This document shows, piece after piece, positions 1 to 7,816 of a DNA stretch of 64,000 nt (the first letter of the stretch is position 1; each line of letters begins with the position of its first letter). Origin of the DNA: DASUBV01 sp035532295 (lineage in GTDB: Bacteria; Actinomycetota; Actinomycetes; Streptosporangiales; Streptosporangiaceae); assembly GCA_035532295.1 (NCBI GenBank), contig DATKRH010000035.1, positions 6,625 to 70,624 on the forward strand, read 5' to 3'. A program made the position numbers and the translations under genes. A model generated the notes under the pieces. That model did not search any database and was not told the DNA's origin. It saw only the letters and a list, made by a program, of their open reading frames with translations.

Positions 1-166
1 CCCGGGTGAAGATGTCCACCTCCACGCCGCGGGCCGCCAGGCGCTTGGCGACCTCGACCACGTAGACGTTCAGGCCGCCCGCGTCGCCGGTTCCGGGCTG
101 CTCCAATGGTGACGTATGAACGCTGACGGTCGCGATCCGCCGGGGAAAGCGTCGCGGCACAGGCAT
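1..166 (-). CDS. mshA: D-inositol-3-phosphate glycosyltransferase MshA, N-terminal part (gene runs off the window)
   Basis: Reading leftwards from an ATG at 166 gives 55 codons that continue past the window edge. The protein begins MPVPRRFPRRIATVSVHTSP and carries LEQPGTGDAGGLNVYV, the N-terminal nucleotide-sugar-binding loop characteristic of MshA, the GT4 enzyme that starts mycothiol synthesis by transferring GlcNAc to inositol phosphate in the cytosol. A GGAGG lies just upstream; it is only 3 nt from the ATG but 9 nt from an in-frame GTG at 160, so either start is possible. The gene diverges from gpmA; mshA lies close to gpm-senX3-regX3 in mycobacteria too, which supports the call. Only the N-terminus can be judged. 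Confidence 0.9.
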   Translation of the reverse strand, partial: MPVPRRFPRRIATVSVHTSPLEQPGTGDAGGLNVYVVEVAKRLAARGVEVDIFTR

Positions 167-280
167 GCACCTCCGGAGGAGGCAACTCCACGAGGGCCCA
201 GCATGTTCCCGCCCGCCACGGCGGGTCCGCGCGGCCAGACCGGGGCCAGACCGCGGCCCGGGCCGCGTGCGGCGGGCACT

Positions 281-293
281 AGGCTGGTGGGTC
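281..293 (+). promoter_or_regulatory. -10 box of a leaderless gpmA transcript
   Basis: TAGGCT at 281-286 ends 7 nt before the gpmA ATG, so transcription would start at or beside the start codon. There is no convincing ribosome binding site, which fits leaderless translation. The -35 region is not recognisable. Confidence 0.5.
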
Positions 294-1037
294 ATGAGCA
301 CGCTGGTATTGCTTCGACACGGCGAGAGCGTATGGAACGCCGAGGGCCTGTTTACTGGCTGGGTGGATGTGGGCCTGTCGCCCGGCGGGGCGGCCGAGGC
401 GGAGCGCGGGGGCACCATGCTCGCCGAGGCCGGCCTGCGTCCCGCCGTCGTGCACACCTCCGTGCTGACCAGGGCAATCCAGACGGCCAACCTCGCGCTG
501 GAGGCGGCGGGCCTGCTCTGGGTTCCGGTCCAGCGGTCCTGGCGCCTGAACGAGCGCCATTACGGTGCCCTGCAGGGCCGGGACAAGTCGCAGACCAGGC
601 AGGCGTACGGCGACGAGCAGTTCATGCTCTGGCGCCGTTCCTACGATGTGCCGCCGCCGCCGCTGCCGGATGACGATCCGATGTCACCCACGGCGGACCC
701 GCGCTACGCGCTGCTGCCGGACGACCTCATGCCCCGGACGGAGTGCCTGCGCGACGTCGTCCAGCGGATGCTGCCGTACTGGCAGGACTCGATCATCCCG
801 GCGCTGGCGGCTGGCCAGACCGTCCTGGTCGTCGCGCACGGCAACTCCCTGCGGGCCCTGGTCAAGCACCTGGACGGGATCGGCGACGCCGAGATCGCTC
901 AGCTGAACATCCCGACCGGCATCCCCCTGGTCTACGAACTCGACGCGGGATTCCGGCCGGCGGTGCCGGGCGGGCGTTACCTGGACCCGGAGGCGGCGGC
1001 GCAGGCCGCGGAGGCAGTCGCGGCCCAGGGCCGTTAA
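294..1037 (+). CDS. gpmA: 2,3-bisphosphoglycerate-dependent phosphoglycerate mutase
   Basis: Glycolytic/gluconeogenic interconversion of 3- and 2-phosphoglycerate in the cytosol. The 247-residue product has the normal length for dPGM. It opens with MSTLVLLRHGESVWN, where His9 of the RHG motif is the phospho-acceptor; the second active-site histidine is in VVAHGNSLRAL, and the LNERHYGALQG segment carries the conserved Glu. The frame is open further upstream to 165, but that extension is not conserved and the ATG at 294 sits 7 nt behind a TAGGCT box. Downstream come senX3 and regX3, the same order as in mycobacteria, with a 194-nt gap and a separate promoter. Confidence 0.96.
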   Translation: MSTLVLLRHGESVWNAEGLFTGWVDVGLSPGGAAEAERGGTMLAEAGLRPAVVHTSVLTRAIQTANLALEAAGLLWVPVQRSWRLNERHYGALQGRDKSQTRQAYGDEQFMLWRRSYDVPPPPLPDDDPMSPTADPRYALLPDDLMPRTECLRDVVQRMLPYWQDSIIPALAAGQTVLVVAHGNSLRALVKHLDGIGDAEIAQLNIPTGIPLVYELDAGFRPAVPGGRYLDPEAAAQAAEAVAAQGR

Positions 1038-1219
1038 CTCGGGGTCCTCATTCGGGCGCCGTTAATGCGGGCAGCACCGGCCAGATGCCGTCAAACGGGT
1101 GCGTCGTCGGTATCGAGCCTGCGGCGTGAACGTAGACAGGATTCGTCGCGGCGGTGAACATTGCGCCAATACCCCAGGTCGGCGCACCCCGCCTTGTGTG
1201 CTGAGGCGGCACCCCCGCA

Positions 1220-1231
1220 TACGATCGCACT
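1220..1231 (+). promoter_or_regulatory. -10 box of a leaderless senX3-regX3 transcript
   Basis: TACGAT at 1220-1225 ends 6 nt before the GTG at 1232, with no Shine-Dalgarno between. TTGTGT at 1194-1199 is a poor -35 candidate (20-nt spacer). Further upstream are two GTGAAC elements (1126-1131 and 1154-1159) that resemble PHO-box half-sites on the minus strand. Confidence 0.4.
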
Positions 1232-2395
1232 GTGGACATGACGGTGAATACGGCCGGGTCCGCCCGCGATGATGCCGCAGCCGCGGCCAGCGTCGGGCAG
1301 CCGCAGCCGCCAGGCCTGCCTGCTGGCATCGATTCCGTACTGGCGGTGCTCTCCTCCTCGGCGGTCGTGCTGGACAGCGACGACCGGGTGCTGCGGGCCA
1401 GCGCGGCCGCGCGCTCCTTCGGGCTGGTCGACGGCGACCAGCTGGTCGTGCGCGAACTGGTGGCGCTCGCGCGGAAGGTCCGCCGGGACGGGAAGGTCCG
1501 CGAGGGCGAGATCGAGGTCTCGACGAGCAGGTTCAACGGACGGACCACCAGCTTCGCGGTCCGGGTCGCTCCGCTCGGCGCGGCCGTCGGCAACGGCGGG
1601 CTGGTGCTGCTGCTGGCCGAGGACCAGACCGAGAGCCGCCGCGTCGAGGAGGTGCGCCGGGACTTCGTGGCGAACATCAGCCACGAGCTCAAGACGCCGG
1701 TCGGCGCCCTGGCCCTGCTGGCCGAGACGGTCGAGGACGCCGTGCATGATCCCGAGGCGGTCCTGCGGTTCGCCGGGCGCATGCGGCAGGAGGCATCGAG
1801 GCTGACCGACCTGGTGCAGGACCTGATCATGCTGTCCCGGATCCAGGCGGCCGAGCCGGTGCCCGATCCCACCCCGATCGAGGTCGATACCGTGGTCGCC
1901 GAGGCCCTGGACAGGTGCCGGATGCGGGCCAGCGCGCACGGCATCGAGCTGGCCGCCAGCGGCGAGCGTGGCATGTCCATCCTGGGGGACGAGGACCTGA
2001 TGGTCACCGCGCTGCGCAACCTGCTGGAGAACGCCGTCGCCTACAGCCCGGAGAAGACGCGGGTGCTGGTCTCCACCCGGCGCGCGGGCGCCAACGCGGT
2101 CGAGATCAGCGTGGCCGACCAGGGCATCGGCATTCCCGAGCGCGATCTTGAGCGCATCTTCGAGCGCTTCTATCGCGTCGATCCCGCGCGATCACGCGCC
2201 ACCGGCGGTACGGGCCTGGGCCTGGCCATCGCCAAGCACGTCACCGTCGCGCACGGCGGCACGATCACCGTGTGGAGCAAGGAGGGCTCCGGGTCCACGT
2301 TCACGTTGCGGTTGCCACTGAGAACGTCCAGCGTGTCGCCCCCTGGCGGCACCGAACACGAAACGGCGCGACCTGCCAAGGAGGCAGTCAAGTGA
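1232..2395 (+). CDS. senX3: SenX3/PhoR-like sensor histidine kinase without a membrane anchor
   Basis: Sensor kinase of a phosphate-type two-component system, expected to phosphorylate the adjacent RegX3. The 387-residue protein has a PAS-like region (about 35-140), a HisKA domain with the H-box FVANISHELKTPVGAL, and an HATPase_c domain with N-box LRNLLENAVAYSP, G1 DQGIGIP and G2 GGTGLGLAIAKH. Unlike mycobacterial SenX3, which begins with hydrophobic helices, residues 1-40 here are polar/Ala-Pro-rich and no transmembrane segment is visible; an in-frame TGA at 1202 rules out a longer N-terminus. It is therefore predicted cytosolic. The stop overlaps the regX3 start (GTGA), implying translational coupling. 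Confidence 0.9.
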   Translation: MDMTVNTAGSARDDAAAAASVGQPQPPGLPAGIDSVLAVLSSSAVVLDSDDRVLRASAAARSFGLVDGDQLVVRELVALARKVRRDGKVREGEIEVSTSRFNGRTTSFAVRVAPLGAAVGNGGLVLLLAEDQTESRRVEEVRRDFVANISHELKTPVGALALLAETVEDAVHDPEAVLRFAGRMRQEASRLTDLVQDLIMLSRIQAAEPVPDPTPIEVDTVVAEALDRCRMRASAHGIELAASGERGMSILGDEDLMVTALRNLLENAVAYSPEKTRVLVSTRRAGANAVEISVADQGIGIPERDLERIFERFYRVDPARSRATGGTGLGLAIAKHVTVAHGGTITVWSKEGSGSTFTLRLPLRTSSVSPPGGTEHETARPAKEAVK

Positions 2396-3078
2396 CTCGG
2401 GTACTCGTTGTCGAGGACGAGGAATCGTTCAGCGACGCGCTGTCCTACATGCTGCGCAAGGAAGGCTTCGAGGTCGCGGTCTGTCCCACTGGCCCGGACG
2501 CGATCGACACCTTCGACCGGACCGGGGCCGATCTGGTGCTCCTGGACCTCATGCTGCCCGGCCTGCCCGGCAGCGAGGTGTGCCGGAGCCTGCGCGAGCG
2601 GTCGAATGTCCCGGTCATCATGCTGACCGCCAAGGACAGCGAGATTGACAAGGTCGTGGGCCTGGAGCTGGGGGCGGACGACTACGTGACCAAGCCGTTC
2701 TCCTCTCGCGAGCTGGTCGCCCGGATCCGGGCCGTGCTGCGGCGCCGGGGGGACACGGAGGAGGCGCTGACCTCCGTCATGGAATCGGGCCCGGTCCGGA
2801 TGGACGTGGACCGGCATGTGGTGACGGTTCGCAACGCGCAGGTTCAGCTGCCGCTCAAGGAGTTCGAGCTGCTGGAATTCCTGCTGCGTAACGCCGGCCG
2901 GGTGCTCACCCGGATGCAGCTCATCGACCGGGTCTGGGGCTCTGACTACGTCGGCGACACCAAGACCCTGGATGTGCACGTCAAGCGGCTGCGGGCGAAG
3001 GTCGAGACGGACCCGGCCAACCCGACGCACATCGTGACCGTCCGCGGACTGGGTTACAAGTTCGAGCCGGTCGGCTGA
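2392..3078 (+). CDS. regX3: Response regulator RegX3/PhoP-like (OmpR family)
   Basis: DNA-binding partner of the upstream kinase. The 228-residue product has a receiver domain (VTRVLVVEDEESF at the start, phospho-acceptor Asp in LVLLDLMLPG, conserved Lys in DDYVTKPFSSREL) and a C-terminal winged helix (PLKEFELLEFLLRN to VRGLGYKFEPVG). The GTG start at 2392 overlaps the senX3 stop by four bases and has a perfect AAGGAGG at 2378-2384. In relatives this regulator controls the phosphate-starvation response; target control here is inferred from homology. Confidence 0.95.
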   Translation: MTRVLVVEDEESFSDALSYMLRKEGFEVAVCPTGPDAIDTFDRTGADLVLLDLMLPGLPGSEVCRSLRERSNVPVIMLTAKDSEIDKVVGLELGADDYVTKPFSSRELVARIRAVLRRRGDTEEALTSVMESGPVRMDVDRHVVTVRNAQVQLPLKEFELLEFLLRNAGRVLTRMQLIDRVWGSDYVGDTKTLDVHVKRLRAKVETDPANPTHIVTVRGLGYKFEPVG

Positions 3079-3120
3079 CCCCGGGAGCGTTACGGCCCGG
3101 CTTCCAGCGCCCTCCCGGGG
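3079..3120. terminator. Bidirectional hairpin terminator between regX3 and the lpqE-like gene
   Basis: Perfect 9-bp arms CCCCGGGAG (3079-3087) and CTCCCGGGG (3112-3120) separated by 24 nt, placed exactly between two convergent stop codons. There is no T-tract, as is common in high-GC actinobacteria. Confidence 0.6.
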
Positions 3121-3130
3121 CCGCCGCGGG

Positions 3131-3778
3131 CTAAGGCGTGCTGGTGCTGGACGGGCTCGGCGTCGTCGCCGGGCTGGTCGTCAGGCCGCTGGCGGACGGC
3201 GACGGAGACACTCGGCGATGGTGCTTCCCGGGCGACAGGGTCGGCGTCGGCGTCGGGGCGGGCGAGAACGTGCCGTAGGCCCCCGTCATGGCCACGACGG
3301 GGACGCGCAGCCGGACGCTTCCCCCGTTCTGGAAGTTCAGCACCAGGGTGATCGCCGACCCGCTGGTCAGGGTCCGGGTCAGCCCGGTCAGGACCGCCTG
3401 GGGCCGCGGTCCGGTCAGCAGCACGACCTGGGATGAGGCGAGCCTGATGCTGCCACCGGGGATCGTGACGGCCGTCGCCGTGCCGGGCGCCTGGATGCTG
3501 ATCAGCCGGTCCGGGCTGCCGTCGTTCACCAGGGCGAAGAACAGGCTGGCCGACTGGCCCGCCTGCAGCGCGGCCGGCGGCGGCGCGCCCAGCACGAACA
3601 CGTTCCTGATGGCCATGTGCTGAGCTGTTGTCACCCCCGCGCCTTCCGTCGGGTAGTGCCAGTTCAGAATGGGGGCGTTGCTGCCGGCCCCGCATCCGGC
3701 CAGGACCGGGATCAGCGCTGCGGCCGCCACGATCAGCAGGCGGCGCGGCAACCCGCTCGCCCGACTGCTCCAGAACAC
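3131..3778 (-). CDS. LpqE-like lipoprotein, PCu(A)C/DUF461-type fold
   Basis: Predicted lipoprotein anchored on the outer face of the membrane. The signal peptide ends in a lipobox VLAGC (Cys29). The mature part (about 50-170) has the beta-sandwich pattern of the copper-chaperone-like PCu(A)C family (AIRNVFVL, SASLFFALVNDGSPDRLI, NFQNGGSVRLRVPV), but the Met/His copper ligands typical of true PCu(A)C proteins are not evident, so metal binding is doubtful. The tail after about 175 is Pro/Ser/Thr-rich. The GTG start has GGGGAG 6-7 nt upstream. LpqE lies beside carD in mycobacteria, the same neighbourhood as here. Likely downstream of the membrane protein at 3904-4776. Confidence 0.75.
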   Translation of the reverse strand: MFWSSRASGLPRRLLIVAAAALIPVLAGCGAGSNAPILNWHYPTEGAGVTTAQHMAIRNVFVLGAPPPAALQAGQSASLFFALVNDGSPDRLISIQAPGTATAVTIPGGSIRLASSQVVLLTGPRPQAVLTGLTRTLTSGSAITLVLNFQNGGSVRLRVPVVAMTGAYGTFSPAPTPTPTLSPGKHHRRVSPSPSASGLTTSPATTPSPSSTSTP

Positions 3779-3903
3779 GGGGTGCTCCCCTCGACGGATG
3801 TGCCCGGGATGTCCCGGCAGCGGACTGCGCCCGGGACGTCGGAAAGCGTAGTCGGCACTCGGAGGCCGGTCCGCGCCGGCCCGGCCCTTCGGCGCGGCGA
3901 GCC

Positions 3904-4776
3904 CTAGGACGACGTCGCCGGCGTCCTAGGCGTGGCTGTCGGCGCGCTGGGCGTGGCTGTCGGCGTCCCGGGCGTGGCTGTCGGCGGCTGCCTGGCTGTC
4001 GCCGCGGGCGTCGACGCTCCCGCGCTCGTGGCCTGCAACGCGTCTAGCTGCGCGGTCAGCCGGAACGCCGGCGGCAGCGACGCTGCCACGGTGACGGAGC
4101 CATCCCGCCCGGCCAGCACCGCGGTGAGCCCCGTAGGGGGATAAGCCGCGTACAGGGTGCCGGTATAGTCCTCGGCCACGCGCGGCGGTCCGGGTTCCCG
4201 CGCCGCCAGTTGCCGGAGGGCGGCGAGGTGGCCCTTCGCGCTGACCAGGTAGAGCGCGACGCCGGCTGCCCCAGCCTGCCGGACCAGCTGGCGAATCGCC
4301 GTGACGCAGTTGCAGCCGACCGGGACGAGCGCCAGCACCGCTGGCGTCAGGCCCCGCAGCGCGGTCGGCTTGGCGTCGATCTTGATGGCCTTGTCGGGCA
4401 GGTTCCTGGCGGGCACCGCCGTGGGCGAGTCCGGAGGGCTCGCGGGCGGGCTGGTGGCCGGACGGTTCGAGGCGCCCGCGGTTGCCGTTGGCCGGGGCGC
4501 GGCGGGCAGGTCCCCGCCCGGCCCCGCGGTGAAGACGGTCAGTAGGGTGCCGGCGATCAGGGCGAGCACCAGGCAGCTGGCCAGCAGCGGCAGCACCACT
4601 CCGTCGCGCGTGAGCGGCCTGTGCAGGCGTATCCGGCGCTGCTGCCGCCGCAGCGCGCGTAGCTCACGCCGGTATGCCTGCACGTCTCGATCGAGTTCCC
4701 GTGCGTCGTCGGGAACCTCAATGTCGACCGGCGGGAGCCCAGAGTCGTCCCGTTCCGGTTCGCCGCCAAGGTTCAC
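3904..4776 (-). CDS. Single-pass membrane protein with outer thioredoxin-like domain (Cys-Asn-Cys)
   Basis: About 290 residues: an acidic, Arg-rich cytosolic N-terminus (LPPVDIEVPDDARELDRDV...), one transmembrane helix (VVLPLLASCLVLALIAGTLL), and an extracytoplasmic domain with the ALVPVGCNCVTAIRQLV motif followed by strands resembling a thioredoxin/AhpC fold. Two cysteines spaced CxC could be redox active or bind metal; this is inference. The C-terminus is a repetitive PTATP tail. I chose the GTG at 4776 because GGAGAGG lies 5 nt before it; the frame is open to a TTG at 4959, but that extension has no good site. It is divergent from carD and upstream of the LpqE-like gene. No precise function is known to me. 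Confidence 0.7.
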   Translation of the reverse strand: MNLGGEPERDDSGLPPVDIEVPDDARELDRDVQAYRRELRALRRQQRRIRLHRPLTRDGVVLPLLASCLVLALIAGTLLTVFTAGPGGDLPAAPRPTATAGASNRPATSPPASPPDSPTAVPARNLPDKAIKIDAKPTALRGLTPAVLALVPVGCNCVTAIRQLVRQAGAAGVALYLVSAKGHLAALRQLAAREPGPPRVAEDYTGTLYAAYPPTGLTAVLAGRDGSVTVAASLPPAFRLTAQLDALQATSAGASTPAATARQPPTATPGTPTATPSAPTATPRTPATSS

Positions 4777-5061
4777 TAGCACCTCTCCGGCAAGAGCGAT
4801 CGTCTCCTTCAGTATGAGCCCACCGGCGGCCATCCGTGCCAGCCCGGGCTGGGTGATTGAGGACTCGCCCGCGGGCCGGCCAGATCCCCGGTCAGGCGGG
4901 TCCGCCAGGGGCGCCCGCAGGCCGGCGCGCCGTGCGCTGGTCGGCCAGGCCGAAATCAACTCTGGTTATCGAGCTATTGACCTGCATCTATGCCACTAAC
5001 GCGGGCTAATCGCCCTTGCTGCACGTGGTAAGATAGCTGCAGCGGAAGGGGTACATGCCAC

Positions 5062-5544
5062 ATGTCTTTCAAGGTCGGCGACACCGTCGTCTACCCCCAT
5101 CATGGGGCTGCTCGGATCGAGGAGATCGAGACCCGTTCGATCAAAGGTGAGGATAGAACTTACCTCGTGCTCAAGGTCGACAAGGGCGACCTGACTGTGC
5201 GTGTTCCCGCGGACAATGCCGAGCTTGTCGGCGTCCGGGACGTGGTCGGGCAGGAAGGACTGGAGCGCGTATTCGAGGTACTGCGCGCCCCGTACACGGA
5301 AGAGCCGACCAACTGGTCCCGGCGGTATAAGGCCAACCTGGAAAAGCTTGCTTCTGGAGACGTCAACAAGGTAGCCGAGGTAGTCCGGGATCTCTGGCGC
5401 AGGGACCGTGAGCGCGGTCTCTCGGCAGGGGAGAAGCGGATGCTGGCCAAGGCGCGGCAGATTCTGGTCAGCGAGCTGGCGCTGGCCGAGAAGACGAATG
5501 AGGACAAGGCCGAGGCCCTGCTCGACGAGATTCTCGGTAACTGA
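5062..5544 (+). CDS. carD: CarD-type RNA polymerase-binding transcription regulator
   Basis: Essential actinobacterial factor that binds the RNA polymerase beta subunit and stabilises the open complex, notably at rRNA promoters. The 160-residue product has the normal length. The N-terminal Tudor-like RNAP-interaction domain begins MSFKVGDTVVYPHHGAARIE; the C-terminal helical DNA-binding domain includes YKANLEKLASGDVNKVAEVV and RDLWRRDRERGLS with the conserved Trp. GGAAGGGG at 5044-5051 precedes the ATG by 10 nt; TAAGAT at 5029-5034 is the likely -10 box. ispF follows after 105 nt; the ispD gene often found in that position is missing. Confidence 0.97.
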   Translation: MSFKVGDTVVYPHHGAARIEEIETRSIKGEDRTYLVLKVDKGDLTVRVPADNAELVGVRDVVGQEGLERVFEVLRAPYTEEPTNWSRRYKANLEKLASGDVNKVAEVVRDLWRRDRERGLSAGEKRMLAKARQILVSELALAEKTNEDKAEALLDEILGN

Positions 5545-5637
5545 GCGCACACCCGTGCTGCGCAGGCATGAGCCCGTGCCAGGTGCAGGCTGTGACTGTG
5601 CGCCGTGTAACGGCAGTCGCCCGGATTCGCCGCGATT

Positions 5638-5649
5638 TAGGGTCCGGCG
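5638..5649 (+). promoter_or_regulatory. -10 box of a leaderless ispF transcript
   Basis: TAGGGT at 5638-5643 ends exactly 6 nt before the ispF ATG and no ribosome binding site is present, so ispF can be transcribed separately from carD as a leaderless message. Confidence 0.45.
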
Positions 5650-6138
5650 ATGAAGGGCGACCTGCCGAGGGTGGGTATCGGGACTGATGTCCATCCGCTG
5701 GCTGCGGGCAGGCCGCTCTACCTGGCCGGCCTGCTGTGGCCGGATGAGCCCGGCCTAGCCGGGCACTCCGATGGTGACGTAGCCGCGCATGCCGTTTGCG
5801 ATGCGCTGCTGTCGGCCGCCGGGCTGGGCGACCTGGGCCAGCACTTCGGTACCAGCAAACCGGAATGGGCTGGCGCGCGCGGCACGGTGCTGCTGCGGGA
5901 GACCGCCACGATCCTCACGGACGCGGGATTCCTCGTGGGTAACGTAGCGGTCCAGGTGATCGGCAACCGGCCCAGGATCTCGACGCGGAAGTCCGAGTCC
6001 GAGGCCGTCTTGTCGGCGGCCCTCGACGGCTCGCCGGTCAGCGTGTCCGGCACGACCACCGACGGCCTGGGCCTGACCGGCCGGGGCGAGGGAATAGCCG
6101 CGGTGGCGACTGCCCTGGTGATCCGCCGCCGCGCCTGA
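5650..6138 (+). CDS. ispF: 2-C-methyl-D-erythritol 2,4-cyclodiphosphate synthase
   Basis: MEP-pathway enzyme converting CDP-ME 2-phosphate to the cyclic diphosphate with release of CMP. The 162-residue protein has the metal-binding GIGTDVHPL near the N-terminus, GHSDGDVAAHAVCDALL with the second metal ligand, the QVIGNRPRI segment and the C-terminal TTTDGLGLTGRGEGIAA nucleotide-binding loop. Length matches the trimeric single-domain enzyme, and it is not fused to IspD. Its upstream neighbour in related genomes, ispD, is not between carD and ispF and is not elsewhere in this window. Confidence 0.96.
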   Translation: MKGDLPRVGIGTDVHPLAAGRPLYLAGLLWPDEPGLAGHSDGDVAAHAVCDALLSAAGLGDLGQHFGTSKPEWAGARGTVLLRETATILTDAGFLVGNVAVQVIGNRPRISTRKSESEAVLSAALDGSPVSVSGTTTDGLGLTGRGEGIAAVATALVIRRRA

Positions 6139-6165
6139 CCGGGACCGGCCAGGCGCGAGGACGGC

Positions 6166-7521
6166 CTAGCCGTCGTAGTCCTCGCCCGGCGGGGTAGGCG
6201 AGCTCCACATTCGGTGGAACGCCGGGGGCAGCGGGGCGCCTGGACCCGCGTCGGCGCGAACCTGGGCGTCGGCGGCTGGATCGGCGTCGGCGGCTGGATC
6301 GGCTGGCCCGCCGTTCTGGGCTGGGGTCGCGAATTCTGCCGGAGGCGCCGCCACGTACACGGGCTCAGCGTCTGCTTGCCCAGCGTCTGCCGGCCCAGCG
6401 TCGGATTGCCCAGCGTCTGCTTGCCCAGCGTCTGCTTGCCCAGCGTCTGCCGGCCCAGCGTCTGCCGGCCCAGCGTCTGCCGGCCCAGCGTCGGATTGCT
6501 GCGGCCCGTCGGTGGCATCCGCCTGGACACGCGGGGCCGGAACGTTCGGCGCTTCCGGGGGTGCGATCACGTCGTCTGCCTTGGCACCCGGCAGCGTGGC
6601 CGGGACTGGACTGGCCGGCGGTACCGGGCTCGGCGCAGTCTGGACCGTGCTGGCGGCCTGAACCGGAGGCGCCGGAAGCGCCGGGGCAGGAGGCTGGGCC
6701 ACGGCAGGGGGCTGGGCCGGTGCGTTTAGCTGGCCCGGGGCGCCGTGCTGGCCCATTCCGGTGAACTGCTGGCCGTGGCCGCCGGGCTGGCCCATGCCAT
6801 ACGTGCCATACGGAGGCCGCGGAGGCTGAGGCCGCGGAGGCTGCGGACCTTGCTGGCCGGCCCAGGGCGGCAGCGCCGCGACCGGCGGTCCGTACGGGGC
6901 CGACAGGCCGCGGCCCGCCCCTGCTGATCCCGCGCCCGGCGCTGCTGTGCCCGGAGCCGCCACCGCGGCGCGGTGCAGCCTGGCGTGCCGCAACATTGCC
7001 AGCAGCAGCCCGAAGCCCATCAGCACCAGCGCCCACGGAATGATCGCCGCCGCTGCGGCAGCGGGCCGGTGCGGAAGCTTGATCCCGGTCGAGTGCAGCG
7101 CGTCGCCGCCGGCCGCCGCGGCGACCAGCACCAGCAGCGCCAGCCAGGCGTAGGCCCTGCTGAGCGCGCCGGCGCCACGCAGCGAGAGCACCGCGGCGCA
7201 GGCGATGATCAGCATGGCGTCGAAGATGACGGGGTAGACGCGGGCGAGCGAGGACGAGACGCCGGCCTGCAGCGCGACCGCATGGATTCCCGGGTAGGAC
7301 AGCAGGAAGGCAGCAGCGGCGAGCACGAGCAGGCCGATGCAGACTGCGGTCAGAGCCAGCAGGCGCAGAACCCGGCTGGCCGCTGTCGGGGGGGCCGGAG
7401 CGGGACCAGCCGGAGCGGGACCAGCCGGAGGAAGGCCAGCCGGAGGGAGGCCAGCCGGAGGGAGGCCAGCGGAAGCGGGACTATAGGCCGGATGCGAAGC
7501 CGGATGCGGAGAGTGGTTCAT
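6166..7521 (-). CDS. DUF2637 four-helix membrane protein with long repetitive tail
   Basis: 451 residues. After a Pro-rich N-terminus (repeated GLPPA/GPAPA) comes a DUF2637 domain of four predicted transmembrane helices (about 48-175; LLALTAVCIGLLVLAAAAF, YPGIHAVALQAGVSSSLA, VIFDAMLIIACAAVLSL, IIPWALVLMGFGLLL). DUF2637 is widespread in actinobacteria and related to plasmid-spread (Spd-like) membrane proteins; its role is unknown. The rest is a low-complexity, presumably disordered tail with a nine-copy DAGxA repeat encoded by a 15-bp minisatellite. It is convergent with ispF and inserted in an otherwise housekeeping block. Confidence 0.75.
   Translation of the reverse strand: MNHSPHPASHPAYSPASAGLPPAGLPPAGLPPAGPAPAGPAPAPPTAASRVLRLLALTAVCIGLLVLAAAAFLLSYPGIHAVALQAGVSSSLARVYPVIFDAMLIIACAAVLSLRGAGALSRAYAWLALLVLVAAAAGGDALHSTGIKLPHRPAAAAAAIIPWALVLMGFGLLLAMLRHARLHRAAVAAPGTAAPGAGSAGAGRGLSAPYGPPVAALPPWAGQQGPQPPRPQPPRPPYGTYGMGQPGGHGQQFTGMGQHGAPGQLNAPAQPPAVAQPPAPALPAPPVQAASTVQTAPSPVPPASPVPATLPGAKADDVIAPPEAPNVPAPRVQADATDGPQQSDAGPADAGPADAGPADAGQADAGQADAGQSDAGPADAGQADAEPVYVAAPPAEFATPAQNGGPADPAADADPAADAQVRADAGPGAPLPPAFHRMWSSPTPPGEDYDG
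6366..6500. repeat. Nine 15-bp tandem repeats inside the DUF2637 gene
   Basis: Units of CAGCGTCTGCTTGCC and the variants CAGCGTCTGCCGGCC and CAGCGTCGGATTGCC run without interruption from 6366 to 6500. On the coding (minus) strand each unit encodes five residues (DAGQA, DAGPA or DAGQS), so copy-number change would keep the frame. Confidence 0.9.
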
Positions 7522-7689
7522 CGGGGCACACTCGTCCTTTCAGCACGATTTCGGCCCGCTTATAGTTCGGGATAAGGGGCAATCCTCTTGCCTGGCAGCA
7601 GCCTACGACCGCAGGGGCGCACATATGCCACGGAGCAAGGCCAAGCGCGCGTTCCGGAACCGGCCAGGGCCCTGTCCCGCAGGCGGGCG

Positions 7690-7793
7690 CCACCCTGACG
7701 GCGCCCACCCTGACGGCGCCCGGCGGGACGACAGCACGGCCTGAGGACAGCACGGCCGGACCACAGCACGGCCGGACCACAGCACGGCCGGCA
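7690..7793. repeat. Short direct repeats in the promoter region of the dioxygenase-like gene
   Basis: The 295-bp gap between the divergent DUF2637 and dioxygenase-like genes holds two copies of a 15-bp CACCCTGACGGCGCC unit (around 7691-7720) and four near-identical copies of a 16-bp ACAGCACGGCCGGACC-type unit (about 7728-7791). No gene is visible in the gap; both genes' promoters must lie here. Confidence 0.75.
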
Positions 7794-7816
7794 AACATGG
7801 CGGCAAAGGAGCCGAT

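Noticed and set aside
116..673. Plus-strand frame overlapping mshA and gpmA
   Set aside because: It is Arg/Gly-rich and out of frame with gpmA, whose active-site motifs are in another frame.
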